Assembly (NCBI RefSeq): GCF_003696235.1
Contig: NZ_RFFJ01000016.1
Coordinates: 1 to 51,254, forward strand
Origin: Streptomyces triticirhizae
GTDB taxonomy: Bacteria > Actinomycetota > Actinomycetes > Streptomycetales > Streptomycetaceae
DNA length: 51,254 nucleotides
Direction: 5' to 3'
The position numbers and the translations under genes are program-made. Every line of letters starts with the position of its first letter. Within the stretch, counting starts at the first letter, position 1. Below are positions 1-9,386 of the stretch, in pieces. Under the pieces are notes generated by a model. It worked only from the letters and a program-made list of their open reading frames with translations, made no database searches and had not been told where the DNA came from.

Positions 1-117
1 GGTCAGCGCGGGCGCCGGGCGGCGCGTGCCCGAAGCGCGCGCCGTCGCACGCGCCGTGGCGAGGTCGGCGGCCGCGCCCAGTGGCGCGCCCCTGAGCGGA
101 CGACGGGGGATGAACAC
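1..117 (-). CDS. Partial gene downstream of a cobalamin riboswitch, product not recognised
   Basis: An open frame runs leftward off the window from a GTG at 117, with CGAAAGG about 7 nt upstream as a plausible ribosome binding site. Only 39 codons are visible. They begin MFIPRRPLRGAPLG and are rich in Ala, Arg and Pro, with no motif I can name. Because the only regulatory signal upstream is a cobalamin riboswitch, the product is probably tied to B12 or cobalt uptake, B12 synthesis, or a B12-independent isoenzyme. This is inference from context only. The start could also lie elsewhere, since GC-rich DNA leaves many frames open. Confidence 0.4.
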   Translation of the reverse strand, partial: MFIPRRPLRGAPLGAAADLATARATARASGTRRPAPALT

Positions 118-216
118 GCGCAAGCCTTTCGCTGTGGCGGCCGTCGGCGCGTTGACCGCCGAAGCGCGCACAGCGCTCAGCGGCACCGGGCGCGACGCCG
201 TACTCCTCGACGGTGC

Positions 217-352
217 CGGTCGCCGGGGCGGCGACCGTGGCCAGTGCCCATCACGGCGGGCGTTCCGGCTCACGCGGGCGCCCGGCCGGGCGCCCGCGAT
301 CACGGTTGCGGGTCAGCGCCGGATTCGCACCGGCTTCCCCCACGCGTGAGTG
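217..352 (-). promoter_or_regulatory. Cobalamin (adenosylcobalamin) riboswitch
   Basis: Read on the minus strand, 352 to about 295 gives the B12-box core: GGGGAAGCCGGTGCGAATCC, then GGCGCTGACCCGCAACCGT. This is followed by a GC hairpin, a GAGCC-GGA segment, and GGGCACTGGCC near 240. These match the conserved parts of the cobalamin aptamer. The distal end is a perfect 9-bp inverted repeat with a 3-nt loop (217-225/229-237) that could be the expression platform. A -10-like TAGAGT lies upstream at 372-367 on the same strand. The element would control the leftward gene starting at 117. Confidence 0.85.
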
Positions 353-480
353 AACTGATCGGCCTCACTCTAACGGCCCCGGCACCCGCGCCCACCTGCC
401 GCTCGGACCACCCCGGAACCGGCACCCACTCCCACCTCTCCACCGGCACTCGCCCGACCGGCCCGCCGGCTATCACTAAG

Positions 481-550
481 ACCACCCCCGACCGTTCCTG
501 ACACCCCCGGACCGCCCCCGACCACCCCTGACCACTGCCGACCGCCCCCG
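481..550. repeat. Degenerate 10-bp tandem array in an otherwise empty gap
   Basis: The gap between the riboswitch and the glycosyltransferase (about 353-707) has no convincing gene. Inside it, seven consecutive 10-bp units with consensus ACCRCCCCYG run from 481 to 550; units 4 and 7 are identical (ACCGCCCCCG) and the third is shifted by one base. The exact 10-bp period is close to one DNA helical turn. The rest of the gap probably holds the divergent promoters. Confidence 0.6.
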
Positions 551-707
551 ACCCCGTCTCCGCCGCCCGGTTCCCGCCACCGGGCAGCCTGGTGCCCGGC
601 TCCGGCAGCGAGTGATAATCGGCCGACCCGCCGCAATTCCCCCCGTCGACGGGCGAGTAGTCTTCTGTACCCGCGAGTAGGCAAGCGGCAGACCCCAGGG
701 AGCGTGT

Positions 708-2009
708 GTGGCGGCGGAGGCCCGGGCGGAGCGCCCGCTGAGAATCGCACTGCTCAGCTACAAGGGGAACCCGTACTGCGGAGGCCAGGGCGTCTATGTC
801 CGCCACCTCTCCCGCGAGCTGGCCGCGTTGGGCCACCAGGTCGAGGTGATCGGCGCCCAGCCCTACCCCGAACTCGACGCCGGCGTCACCCTGCGCAGGC
901 TCCCGAGCCTCGACCTCTACCGGCAGCCCGATCCGTTCCGCACCCCGCGCCGCGAGGAGTACCGGGACTGGATCGACCTGCTGGAGGTCGCCACGATGTG
1001 GACCGGCGGCTTCCCCGAGCCGTTGACGTTCTCCCTCCGCGCCCGGCGCGAACTGGCCGCCCGCCGGGCCGAGTTCGACGTGGTGCACGACAACCAGACC
1101 CTGGGCTACGGCCTGTTGGGCACCGGCCGGATCGGCCTGCCGCTGGTCACCACCATCCACCACCCGATCACCGTGGACCGCCGCCTGGAGCTGGCGGCCG
1201 CGCCGAGCCGTCGCCGCCGCCTCGCGGTGCGCCGCTGGTACGGCTTCACCAGGATGCAACGCCGGGTCGCCCGCCGGCTGCCCAGCGTGCTCACCGTCTC
1301 CGGTTCATCCCGCCGGGAGATCGTCGAGGACTTCCAGGTGGCGCCGGAGCGGGTCTCCGTGGTGCCGATCGGCGCGGACACCCGGGTCTTCCACCCCGAC
1401 CCGAGCGTGCCCAGGGTGCCCGGCCGGATCGTCACCACCTCCAGCGCCGACGCCCCGCTCAAGGGCCTGGTCCACCTCGTCGAGGCCCTCGCCAAGCTGC
1501 GCACCGAACGCCCCGACACCCACCTGGTGGTCGTCGGCAACCGCCCCACCTCGGGTCCGGTGCGCGAGGCGCTGGAACGCTTCGGGCTTGGCGGCGCGGT
1601 CGAGTTCGTCAAGGGCGTCAGCGACGCCGAGCTGGCCGACCTGGTGCGCGGCGCCCAACTCGCCTGCGTCCCCTCCCTCTACGAGGGCTTCTGTCTCCCG
1701 GCCGCCGAGGCGATGGCCGCCGGCACCCCGCTCGTCGCCACCACCGGCGGCGCCATTCCCGAGGTCACCGGGCCCGACGGCGAGACCTGCCTCGCGGTGC
1801 CGCCGGGCGACGCGGGCGCGCTGGCCGCGGCCCTGGGCCGGCTGCTGGACGACGCGGCGCTTCGCGAACGGCTGGCCGCCGCCGCGTTGGAACGGGTGCT
1901 GGCCCGGTTCACCTGGCAGCACACCGCGCGTGCCACCGCCGAGCACTACCGGGCCGTCATCGCCGCCCAGCGCCGGAACGGGGCCGGCGCCCCACCCCGG
2001 CCCCGCTGA
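708..2009 (+). CDS. GT4-family glycosyltransferase
   Basis: A 433-residue protein with a GT-B fold layout. The N-terminal half has the glycine-rich LSYKGNPYCGGQGVYVRHL segment near residues 15-33, where many GT4 enzymes bind the donor phosphate. The C-terminal half has the VSGSSRREI...PIGADT segment and the GT4 nucleotide-sugar motif around SLYEGFCLPAAEAMAAGTP, whose two Glu lie in an EX7E arrangement. It would transfer a sugar from a nucleotide donor to a lipid, glycan or metabolite; the acceptor cannot be told. It is first of three same-strand genes with a methyltransferase and a toroid-fold protein, which suggests a shared surface-glycan or glycolipid pathway. Confidence 0.85.
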   Translation: MAAEARAERPLRIALLSYKGNPYCGGQGVYVRHLSRELAALGHQVEVIGAQPYPELDAGVTLRRLPSLDLYRQPDPFRTPRREEYRDWIDLLEVATMWTGGFPEPLTFSLRARRELAARRAEFDVVHDNQTLGYGLLGTGRIGLPLVTTIHHPITVDRRLELAAAPSRRRRLAVRRWYGFTRMQRRVARRLPSVLTVSGSSRREIVEDFQVAPERVSVVPIGADTRVFHPDPSVPRVPGRIVTTSSADAPLKGLVHLVEALAKLRTERPDTHLVVVGNRPTSGPVREALERFGLGGAVEFVKGVSDAELADLVRGAQLACVPSLYEGFCLPAAEAMAAGTPLVATTGGAIPEVTGPDGETCLAVPPGDAGALAAALGRLLDDAALRERLAAAALERVLARFTWQHTARATAEHYRAVIAAQRRNGAGAPPRPR

Positions 2010-2105
2010 ACGGCGCACCGGCCGTCGCCCCACCGCCGAACCACCCCGCCGAACCGCCCGCCGACCCCGAACGGCCACCACAGCAACGACGAAAGGGCCG
2101 ACCAC

Positions 2106-2984
2106 GTGCTGACCGTGGACTTCACCCGCTTCCCGCTCGCCCCCGGAGACCGCGTCCTGGACCTGGGCTGCGGCGCGGGGCGGCACGCCTTCGAGTGTTA
2201 CCGACGCGGCGCCCGCGTGGTCGCGCTGGACCGCGACGGCGAGGAGGTGCGCCAGACGGCAGGCTGGCTGGCCGCCATGCGGGAGGCCGGCGAGGCGCCG
2301 GCCGGCGCGGCGGCCGTCGCCGTTGAGGGCGACGCGCTGGCGCTGCCGTTCCCCGACGACAGCTTCGACGCGCTGATCGTCTCCGAGGTGATGGAGCACA
2401 TCCCGGACGACAAGGGCCTGTTGGCCGAGGCGGTCCGGGTGCTGCGCCCCGGCGGCCGGATCGCGGTGACCGTGCCGCGCTACGGGCCCGAGCGGGTCTG
2501 CTGGGCGTTGAGCGACGCCTACCACCAGGTCGAGGGCGGACACATCAGGATCTACCGCGCCGACCAGCTCCTCGCCCGCCTCCGCGAGGCGGGCCTGCGC
2601 CCCTACGGCACCCACCACGCGCACGCCCTGCACGCCCCCTACTGGTGGCTCAAGTGCGCGGTGGGCGTGGACAACGAACGGGCGCTCCCCGTGCGCGCCT
2701 ACCACAAGCTGCTGGTCTGGGACCTGATGAAGAAGCCGCTGACCACCCGGGTCGCCGAGCGGCTGCTCGACCCGGTCCTCGGCAAGAGCTTCGTCGCCTA
2801 CGCCACCAAGCCGCACGCCGGATCGCACGCCACCAAGCCGCACGCCGGCGCGCGCCAGACCCCGCACGCCGAGGCGCACGCCGACGCGCACTCCGGCGCG
2901 CGCACCGCTCCGGCCGCCGACGCCCGTTCGTCGGCCGCCAACTCCCGTCCGTCCGCGAACGGTTCGGCCCGTGGCGAGTCCTGA
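2106..2984 (+). CDS. Class I SAM-dependent methyltransferase
   Basis: The 292-residue product carries the SAM-binding motif I VLDLGCGAGRHAFE near residues 18-31, the acidic motif II end (VVALDRD), and the post-motif segment DSFDALIVSEVMEHI typical of the Methyltransf_11 group. The last 50 or so residues are a low-complexity tail with repeated KPHAGSHAT/KPHAGA units and Ala/Asp/Ser runs, probably disordered. The GTG start at 2106 puts the fold at the N terminus as expected. Its end overlaps the next gene by 14 bp, so the two are probably translationally coupled. Substrate unknown. Confidence 0.85.
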   Translation: MLTVDFTRFPLAPGDRVLDLGCGAGRHAFECYRRGARVVALDRDGEEVRQTAGWLAAMREAGEAPAGAAAVAVEGDALALPFPDDSFDALIVSEVMEHIPDDKGLLAEAVRVLRPGGRIAVTVPRYGPERVCWALSDAYHQVEGGHIRIYRADQLLARLREAGLRPYGTHHAHALHAPYWWLKCAVGVDNERALPVRAYHKLLVWDLMKKPLTTRVAERLLDPVLGKSFVAYATKPHAGSHATKPHAGARQTPHAEAHADAHSGARTAPAADARSSAANSRPSANGSARGES

Positions 2985-4056
2985 GCGCCCCGGGCCGCTG
3001 GCGCTGCCCGGGGTGTTGACCGCCGAGGAGGCCGGCGCGACCGCCGCCTGGATAGCCAGGCAGCAGCGTCCCGACGGCGCCATACCGTGGTTCGACGGCC
3101 ACCACCTCGACCCCTGGGACCATGTCGAGGCCGCCATGGCACTGGACACCGCCGGCGAACACGACCGCGCCGCCGCCGCCTACGACTGGCTCGCCAAGCA
3201 CCAGAACCCCGACGGCTCCTGGTACGCCGCCTACGCGGCCGGCGACCCCCGCCGCCCCACCGACCTGGGTCGGGAGAGCAACTTCTGTGCCTATCCCGCC
3301 GTCGGCGTGCTCCACCACTATCTGACCACCGGGGACGAGGCGTTCCGCCGCCGGATGTGGCCCGTGGTGCGGGCGGCCGTCGCGTTCGTCCTCGACCTGC
3401 AACGGGAGGGCGGCCAGCTCGGCTGGCGGCGCGACGCCGCGGGCCGCCCGGTGCCCGACGCGCTGCTGACCGGCTCCGCCTCCGGCTACCAGGCGCTGCG
3501 CTGCGCGCTGGCGCTGGCCGAACGGGCCGGCGATGCCCAGCCCGACTGGGAGGTGGCGACCGGCCGGCTCGGGCACGCGGTGGCCCACCACGAGGAGCTG
3601 TTCCTGGACAAGTCCCGCTACTCGATGGACTGGTACTACCCGGTGCTGGCCGGCGCCGTGCGCGGCGAGGCCGCCGCCCTGCGGCTCGCGGCGCGCTGGG
3701 ACGAGTTCGTGGTGCCGGGCCTCGGGGTGCGCTGCGTGCGGGAGAACCAGTGGGTCACCGGCGGCGAGAGCGCCGAACTCGCCCTGGCGCTCTGGGCGGT
3801 GGGCCAGGAGGAGCGCGCGGTTGAGGTACTGCGCGCCCTCGGCCGGCTGCGCACGCCGGACGGGCGGTACTGGACCGGCTATGTCTACGCGGACGACGCG
3901 TTCTGGCCGGTCGAGCACACCACCTGGACGGCCGGCTCGGTGCTGCTGGCCGTCGCCGCGCTCACCGGCGACCCGGCGACCACCGCCGTCTTCGGCGGCC
4001 ACGACCTGCCCGCCGGCCTGGACCCCGACTGCCGCTGCCTGGCCACCGATTCCTGA
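2971..4056 (+). CDS. Alpha/alpha-toroid protein, prenyltransferase/terpene-cyclase-like fold
   Basis: The 361-residue protein is built of helical repeats with WIARQQRPDGAIPWF and WLAKHQNPDGSW units near the N terminus. These QxxDGxW-like motifs are seen in squalene/hopene cyclases and protein prenyltransferase beta subunits, and also in (alpha/alpha)6 glycoside-processing proteins. No DXDD cyclase motif is evident, so true cyclase activity is doubtful. The GTG start at 2971 overlaps the methyltransferase gene. Streptomyces genomes commonly label such proteins 'prenyltransferase'. A role in the same pathway as the upstream glycosyltransferase and methyltransferase is inferred from gene order. 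Confidence 0.65.
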   Translation: MASPERPGPLALPGVLTAEEAGATAAWIARQQRPDGAIPWFDGHHLDPWDHVEAAMALDTAGEHDRAAAAYDWLAKHQNPDGSWYAAYAAGDPRRPTDLGRESNFCAYPAVGVLHHYLTTGDEAFRRRMWPVVRAAVAFVLDLQREGGQLGWRRDAAGRPVPDALLTGSASGYQALRCALALAERAGDAQPDWEVATGRLGHAVAHHEELFLDKSRYSMDWYYPVLAGAVRGEAAALRLAARWDEFVVPGLGVRCVRENQWVTGGESAELALALWAVGQEERAVEVLRALGRLRTPDGRYWTGYVYADDAFWPVEHTTWTAGSVLLAVAALTGDPATTAVFGGHDLPAGLDPDCRCLATDS

Positions 4057-4105
4057 GAGAGATGTCAAGCGGCCAGCGTGACGGAACCGGACAAGCGAGC
4101 GAGAA

Positions 4106-4157
4106 GGCGGCGGCCCCACCGGAGTCCCGTGAGGGAACTCCCGGTGGGGCCGCCGCC
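4106..4157. terminator. Bidirectional hairpin terminator
   Basis: A perfect 17-bp stem (4106-4122 with 4141-4157) encloses a loop that contains a smaller stem. It lies between two convergent genes ending at 4056 (+) and 4187 (-), so it can serve both. There is no long T tract, which is usual for streptomycete terminators. Confidence 0.8.
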
Positions 4158-4186
4158 GTTGAGCGGGGTGCGAGCCGTGGTGAGGC

Positions 4187-4951
4187 TCAGCCGCGCTGGA
4201 TGCCCGAGGTGTCCTGGAGCACGCCGCGCCGCCCGTCCTGGGTCTGCGCGACCAGCGTCTGACCGCGCTGCTCGACCGCCAGGTACCAGGTGCCGGGCGC
4301 CAGTTCGGCGACCGGGGTCGGCGAGCCGTCCTCGCCGTACAGCGGCCGGGCGGCCGGCACGGCGAACCAGAACGGCTGGAAGTTCGGGTCGGCGCCACCG
4401 GGCGGCGGGGTCCCCACGCCGCCGGGCTGGCCGTAGCCGCCGGGCTGCTGCTGACCGCCGGGGTAGCCGTAGCCCTGCTGCTGGACGCCCCCGTAGGGCG
4501 CGCCCGCCGCGCCGGGCTGCGCCGGGGAGGAGCTGGTCAGCGGCGCCTGGAGCGCGGGAATCATCGGGGTGGCCCCGGCGAAGAACGCCAGCGCCAGCGC
4601 CGAGATGAAGCCGAGGATCAGGCCCACGCCGGCGTCCATGCCGTCGAACCCGCCCACCAGCGACCAGAAGCCGGCCCAGGCCGAGGTCACCGACAGGGCG
4701 ATGCCCCACTGGTTGAGCTTGAGCCCGAGGAACTCGCGGTCGGGCTGCGGCACGAAGCGCGACCCCACGATGAGCCCGCCGCCGATGACACCGGCCAGGA
4801 AGACCGAGGGCAGGATCGGGAACCATTCAGACGCCCAGCCGGTCCAGTCCTCCGGACCAGCCGAGCGGGCTTCGAGGAACGAGGAGATGAAGAGCAGGAC
4901 CGCTGCTCCGATCACTCCAGCGTCGCCTCGGGAGAGCGAGCGGTTGTTCAC
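4187..4951 (-). CDS. Membrane protein with four N-terminal helices and a Pro/Gly/Gln-rich tail (DUF5336-like)
   Basis: Starting at the GTG at 4951, preceded by AAAGGATC, the 254-residue product has about four hydrophobic segments in its first 125 residues (GVIGAAVLLFISSFLEA, ILPSVFLAGVIGGGLIVG, IALSVTSAWAGFWSLVGG, VGLILGFISALALAFFAG). A flexible region with repeated YGYPGGQQQPGGYG-type units follows, then a short C-terminal domain ending PVAELAPGTWYLAVEQRG. The layout fits a conserved actinobacterial membrane family of unknown function. The frame stays open upstream of 4951, but that part lacks a good start and has atypical composition. Confidence 0.75.
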   Translation of the reverse strand: MNNRSLSRGDAGVIGAAVLLFISSFLEARSAGPEDWTGWASEWFPILPSVFLAGVIGGGLIVGSRFVPQPDREFLGLKLNQWGIALSVTSAWAGFWSLVGGFDGMDAGVGLILGFISALALAFFAGATPMIPALQAPLTSSSPAQPGAAGAPYGGVQQQGYGYPGGQQQPGGYGQPGGVGTPPPGGADPNFQPFWFAVPAARPLYGEDGSPTPVAELAPGTWYLAVEQRGQTLVAQTQDGRRGVLQDTSGIQRG

Positions 4952-5124
4952 GTCAGATCCTTTGTCGTTACTCGTCGTCGATGGTCGGTCGGGCCGGGCG
5001 AGCCCATCGTACGGATGAACCGCGACCCGGGTGTCCGGGAGGGGTTTCCTGTTTCCCAGGCGACACGCTTGTGATGCTGTTGTGACCTCGCGGCCCCCGT
5101 GCGAAGCCCCGGACGGCTCCGGGG

Positions 5125-5898
<774 letters not shown>

Positions 5899-5924
5899 TC
5901 AACGGCGCCCGGAACGCGGGGAGT

Positions 5925-7394
5925 TCAGCGGGTGCGGGCCAAGGGCGCCTGCTGGAGCGGAACGGGGCGGGTGACCCCGGTCGGCTCGGCGGCGTCGCGG
6001 GGCGGGGCGGCCGGGCCCGTCGCCTCGATCCTCGGCGGCGGCAACTCGGCGTCGGCCTCGTTGCCATACCCGTTCCCACCCGTGTTCCCGGCGTCACCCG
6101 GGGGCGCTTCGGCCGTGGCGTCCGCCGGCTCGTGCGCCGCCGGCTCGTGCGCCGGCGCCCAGGGGGGCGCGTCGGTCGGGGTGGCCGGCGCGTGCGACTC
6201 GTTGCCGCGCGCCGGCTCGTGCAGCGGGTCGGCCTCCGACTCCGCCGGCGCCTCCCGGGGCTCCTCCCTCGGCGCGGCCGGCGCGGCCGCGCCCGGCTGC
6301 CGATCCGGCACCGGCACCCGGGCCACCCCGCAGGGCGCCTGTGGGGTGACGCACGGCAGCAGCAGGTCGCCGTCCACGGTGAACCGCCCGGTGCCGGCCA
6401 ACCAGCCGGCCGGCGCCGGCAGATGGACCAACTCCCGCTGCTGCGGCCGCCACACCGCCACCCAGTCCGCCTCAACGGTGGTCAACCGCAGCGCGACGCC
6501 GCAGTGTTCCGGCATCAGCACCTGCCCCGGCCGCACCGCGAACGGCGCCATCCGCACCCCCGGCTGGTGCAGGCTCTCCGGAAAGCGCACCGGGCGGTGG
6601 CTGCCCAGCACCCCCCAGCCGATCCGCTCGCTGCCCGGCGCGTCCGAGCGCACCACCAGCAGCCCGCTGTCATAGTCGGCCAGCAGCAGCCGGTCGTCGC
6701 TGTCCTCGGCGATCCGCAGCAACTCCGTTGGCTCGCCGCCGTGTTCCACGTCCACCGTCACCGCGCGGGTGCGCCCCGAGGCGTCGGTGCGGTTGAGCGC
6801 CAGCAGCCGCCCCGTGCCGTCCAGCCAGGCGCCGCCCGAGCACGTCCCCGCGACCACCGTCACCAACTCGGGACCGAACGCGCCCCCGCACACCAGCCAG
6901 AGCGCCGTTCCGCCGCCCTCGCCCGCCTGCGGCGCGAGCGCGTAGACGCGCGCCCCGTCGGGCGCCGGCGGCAACAGCGTGAGCCGCTCGCACTCCACGG
7001 CGCCCAGCGCCAACTCGCCGGTGTCCGGGCCCGAGGGGTAGAGCAGCGAGAAGTGGTAACGCCCGTCCGTGCGGCGGCCGATGAGGACCCGCCCGTCCGC
7101 CAGCGGCACCAACGGGCTGTCCGGCTCCTCGGGTTGGTCGCCCGGCAGCAGCACCGCGTAGGGCTCGGGGCCCTCCAGCGTCCAGCGTTCCGGGCACCAG
7201 CCGCCGCCCCGGCCCCGCGCGACCAGCCGCGCCGCGTAGGAGCCGTCGGCCGCGATGCTCAACGGCGCGGGCGCGGCGCCCGACGGCCCGGTCGCCTCGG
7301 CCGACGACGCGTTGGTCTGCGGCGCGTTGCTGTGCGGCCCGTTGGTCTGCGGCCCGTTGGCCAACGGCGCGGCTTGGTGGGCTTCGCCCTTCAT
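5925..7394 (-). CDS. Large protein of unknown function, possible beta-propeller
   Basis: The ATG at 7394 gives a 489-residue protein. Residues from about 40 to 370 contain repeated beta-rich segments with GTGRLLALNRTDASGR, DRLLLADYDSGLLVV and similar turns, which suggests a propeller-like fold, but no enzyme motif is visible. The last 110 residues are a disordered Ala/Pro/Glu region with repeated HEPA units. I do not recognise the family. The frame stays open to 7694 upstream, but that stretch has no clear ribosome binding site and reads as GC-rich noise. Confidence 0.6.
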   Translation of the reverse strand: MKGEAHQAAPLANGPQTNGPHSNAPQTNASSAEATGPSGAAPAPLSIAADGSYAARLVARGRGGGWCPERWTLEGPEPYAVLLPGDQPEEPDSPLVPLADGRVLIGRRTDGRYHFSLLYPSGPDTGELALGAVECERLTLLPPAPDGARVYALAPQAGEGGGTALWLVCGGAFGPELVTVVAGTCSGGAWLDGTGRLLALNRTDASGRTRAVTVDVEHGGEPTELLRIAEDSDDRLLLADYDSGLLVVRSDAPGSERIGWGVLGSHRPVRFPESLHQPGVRMAPFAVRPGQVLMPEHCGVALRLTTVEADWVAVWRPQQRELVHLPAPAGWLAGTGRFTVDGDLLLPCVTPQAPCGVARVPVPDRQPGAAAPAAPREEPREAPAESEADPLHEPARGNESHAPATPTDAPPWAPAHEPAAHEPADATAEAPPGDAGNTGGNGYGNEADAELPPPRIEATGPAAPPRDAAEPTGVTRPVPLQQAPLARTR

Positions 7395-7793
7395 CCGCCT
7401 GTCACCTCCGTCAGGGGTGGTCCGACCCATGGCACCGCGCCCCCCGCCCGCCGTGCCCGAGGCGGGGCCGCCGCTGCCGTGGCAACCTCCGACGGTAGGC
7501 CCGATCGGCGTGCGCGCCGGGCCACTTGCCGCGCGCGGCGCGGAGAAAACGCCCCGGCACCCGCCCCACCAGGGCCTTCCGTTCTCACTCTCACGGGGGT
7601 CCTCCGTCCACTCCGGTTGACGTCGCCCGGCTCGTCCAGGCCCCGGGGCCGGGGCTCCGGCCCGGCCGCCGCCGGCGTTGTCATGGACGCCCAACCGCCC
7701 CGCGCCCGGCCGCCGTCGGACCGGCCTCCCCGGCCCTCAGGCCAACCTCGGTGAGGCGGTTTCCCGAGGCCGCGAGCCAGGTAGCCTGGGCCC
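7395..7793. other. 400-bp gap between divergent genes, no gene seen
   Basis: The space between the 7394 start (-) and the 7794 start (+) must hold two divergent promoters. All six frames are open in parts, yet none has a start with a good ribosome binding site and a plausible protein. I see no strong hairpin or repeat. Confidence 0.5.
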
Positions 7794-8639
7794 GTGCCCG
7801 TACTCTCCGATGTGATCACCACGCTCGACAGCCTATGGCCCCGCGCCTGGGCCGAGCAGTGGGACGCCGTGGGGCTGGTCTGCGGCGACCCCGAGGCCGA
7901 GGTCACCCGGGTGCTCTTCGCCGTCGACCCCGTGCGCGAGGTCGCCGAGGAGGCGGTCGCCATGGGCGCGCAACTGCTCGTCACGCACCACCCCCTCTAT
8001 CTGCGCGGCACCACCACGGTCGCCGCCGACACCTTCAAGGGCCGCGTGGTGCACACCCTGATCCGCCACGGCATCGCCCTGCATGTCGCGCACACCAACG
8101 CCGACCGCGCCGACCCCGGCGTCTCCGACGCCCTCGCCGGCGCCCTCGGCCTGCGCGTGGTCGGGCCCCTGGTCCCCGCGCCCGACGACCCCGCAGGGCG
8201 GCGCGGCCTGGGCCGAATCGTCGAACTGGACGCCCCGTTGACCCTCGGCGCCCTCGCCGAACGGGCCGCCGCCCGGCTGCCGCGCACCGCGCACGGCATC
8301 CGCGTCGCCGGCGACCTCGACCGGCCCGTCCGCACCCTCGCCGTCTGCGGCGGCTCGGGCGACAGCCTCTTCGCCGAGGTCCGCGCCGCCGGCGTGGACG
8401 CGTTCCTCACCGCCGACCTGCGCCACCACCCGGCCTCCGAGGCCACCGAGCACTCCCCGCTCGCGCTGCTCGACGCCGCGCACTGGGCCACCGAGTGGCC
8501 CTGGTGCCAGCAGGCGGCGGCCCAACTCGACGCCGCCTCCGAGCGGCACGGCTGGGGCCTGCGCACCGAGGTCTCGCGCCTGGTGACGGACCCCTGGACC
8601 GTCCAACTCCCTTCGTCCACCTCAGGAGCCCCGAACTGA
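7794..8639 (+). CDS. NIF3-family dinuclear metal-centre protein
   Basis: The 281-residue product matches the NIF3 / YbgI family: the N-terminal ALDSLWPR-like helix, the WDAVGLVCGDP segment, the metal-binding VTHHPLYLRG near residues 61-70, HTNADRADPGVSDALAGALGL, and the C-terminal CGGSGDSLFAEV...AFLTADLRHH segment. These bind two metal ions in a toroidal hexamer; family members are linked to GTP-cyclohydrolase-like hydrolase activity, though the real substrate is unsettled. The GTG start has reasonable spacing. It overlaps the next gene by 4 bp, a conserved actinobacterial pairing. Confidence 0.9.
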   Translation: MPVLSDVITTLDSLWPRAWAEQWDAVGLVCGDPEAEVTRVLFAVDPVREVAEEAVAMGAQLLVTHHPLYLRGTTTVAADTFKGRVVHTLIRHGIALHVAHTNADRADPGVSDALAGALGLRVVGPLVPAPDDPAGRRGLGRIVELDAPLTLGALAERAAARLPRTAHGIRVAGDLDRPVRTLAVCGGSGDSLFAEVRAAGVDAFLTADLRHHPASEATEHSPLALLDAAHWATEWPWCQQAAAQLDAASERHGWGLRTEVSRLVTDPWTVQLPSSTSGAPN

Positions 8640-9379
8640 ACGCCGCGCCCGCCGACCAGCTCCGTCTGCTGGACGTCCAGGCCCTGGACCTCCGGCTGAC
8701 CCAGCTCGCCCACCGCCGCGAGAACCTCCCCGAGCACGAGGAGATCCGCACCGTCGAGAGCCAGATCGTCCAGCAGCGCGACCTGCTGGTGGCCGCCCAG
8801 ACCGAGGAGGGCGACACCGCGCGCGAGCAGGCCAAGGCCGAACAGGACGTCGACCAGGTCCGCCAGCGCGCCGCCCGCGACCAACAGCGCCTGGACTCGG
8901 GACAGGTCACCAACCCGAAGGACCTGGAGTCACTCCAGAGCGAGATCGTCTCCCTCGCCAAGCGGCAGGACGACCTGGAGACCGTCGTCCTGGAGATCAT
9001 GGAGCGCCACGAGAACGCCCAGGCCCGCGCCAAGGAGCTGTCCCACGCGCTGGAGGGCCTCCAGAACGTGGCCGCCGAGGTCACCGCCCGCAGGGACGCC
9101 GCGCTCGCCGAGATCGACGCCGAGGTCGCCACCGTGCGCGCCGAACGTTCCACGGCCGTCGAGGACGTCCCCGCCGACCTGCTGAAGCTCTACGAGAAGC
9201 TCCGCGAGCAGCAGGGCGGCGTCGGCGCCGCCCGGCTCTACCAGCGGCGCTGCGAGGGCTGCCGGCTGGAGTTGAACATCACCGAGCTGAACGAGGTGCG
9301 CGCCGCGGCGCCCGACGCCGTGGTCCGCTGCGAGAACTGCCGCCGCATCCTGGTCCGCACCCCGGATTCGGGGCTGTGA
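8636..9379 (+). CDS. C4 zinc-ribbon coiled-coil protein with an apparent CTG start
   Basis: Residues 10-180 form a long charged coiled coil. The C terminus has a four-cysteine zinc ribbon, CEGCRLELNI followed about 20 residues later by CENCRRIL, as in the zf-RING_7/CT398-type family conserved across actinobacteria and thought to bind nucleic acid. No ATG, GTG or TTG lies near the natural N terminus (NAAPADQLRLLDVQALDLRL), whereas a CTG at 8636 is in frame with AGGAG 7 nt upstream. It overlaps the NIF3 stop codon. The same gene pair is followed by RNase H. Confidence 0.85.
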   Translation: MNAAPADQLRLLDVQALDLRLTQLAHRRENLPEHEEIRTVESQIVQQRDLLVAAQTEEGDTAREQAKAEQDVDQVRQRAARDQQRLDSGQVTNPKDLESLQSEIVSLAKRQDDLETVVLEIMERHENAQARAKELSHALEGLQNVAAEVTARRDAALAEIDAEVATVRAERSTAVEDVPADLLKLYEKLREQQGGVGAARLYQRRCEGCRLELNITELNEVRAAAPDAVVRCENCRRILVRTPDSGL

Positions 9380-9386
9380 TCCGTCG

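Noticed and set aside
300..3149. Very long minus-strand frames opposite the glycosyltransferase, methyltransferase and toroid genes
   Set aside because: They are mirror frames of GC-rich coding DNA: Arg/Gly/Ala-heavy, no domain, and the plus-strand genes have clear family motifs.
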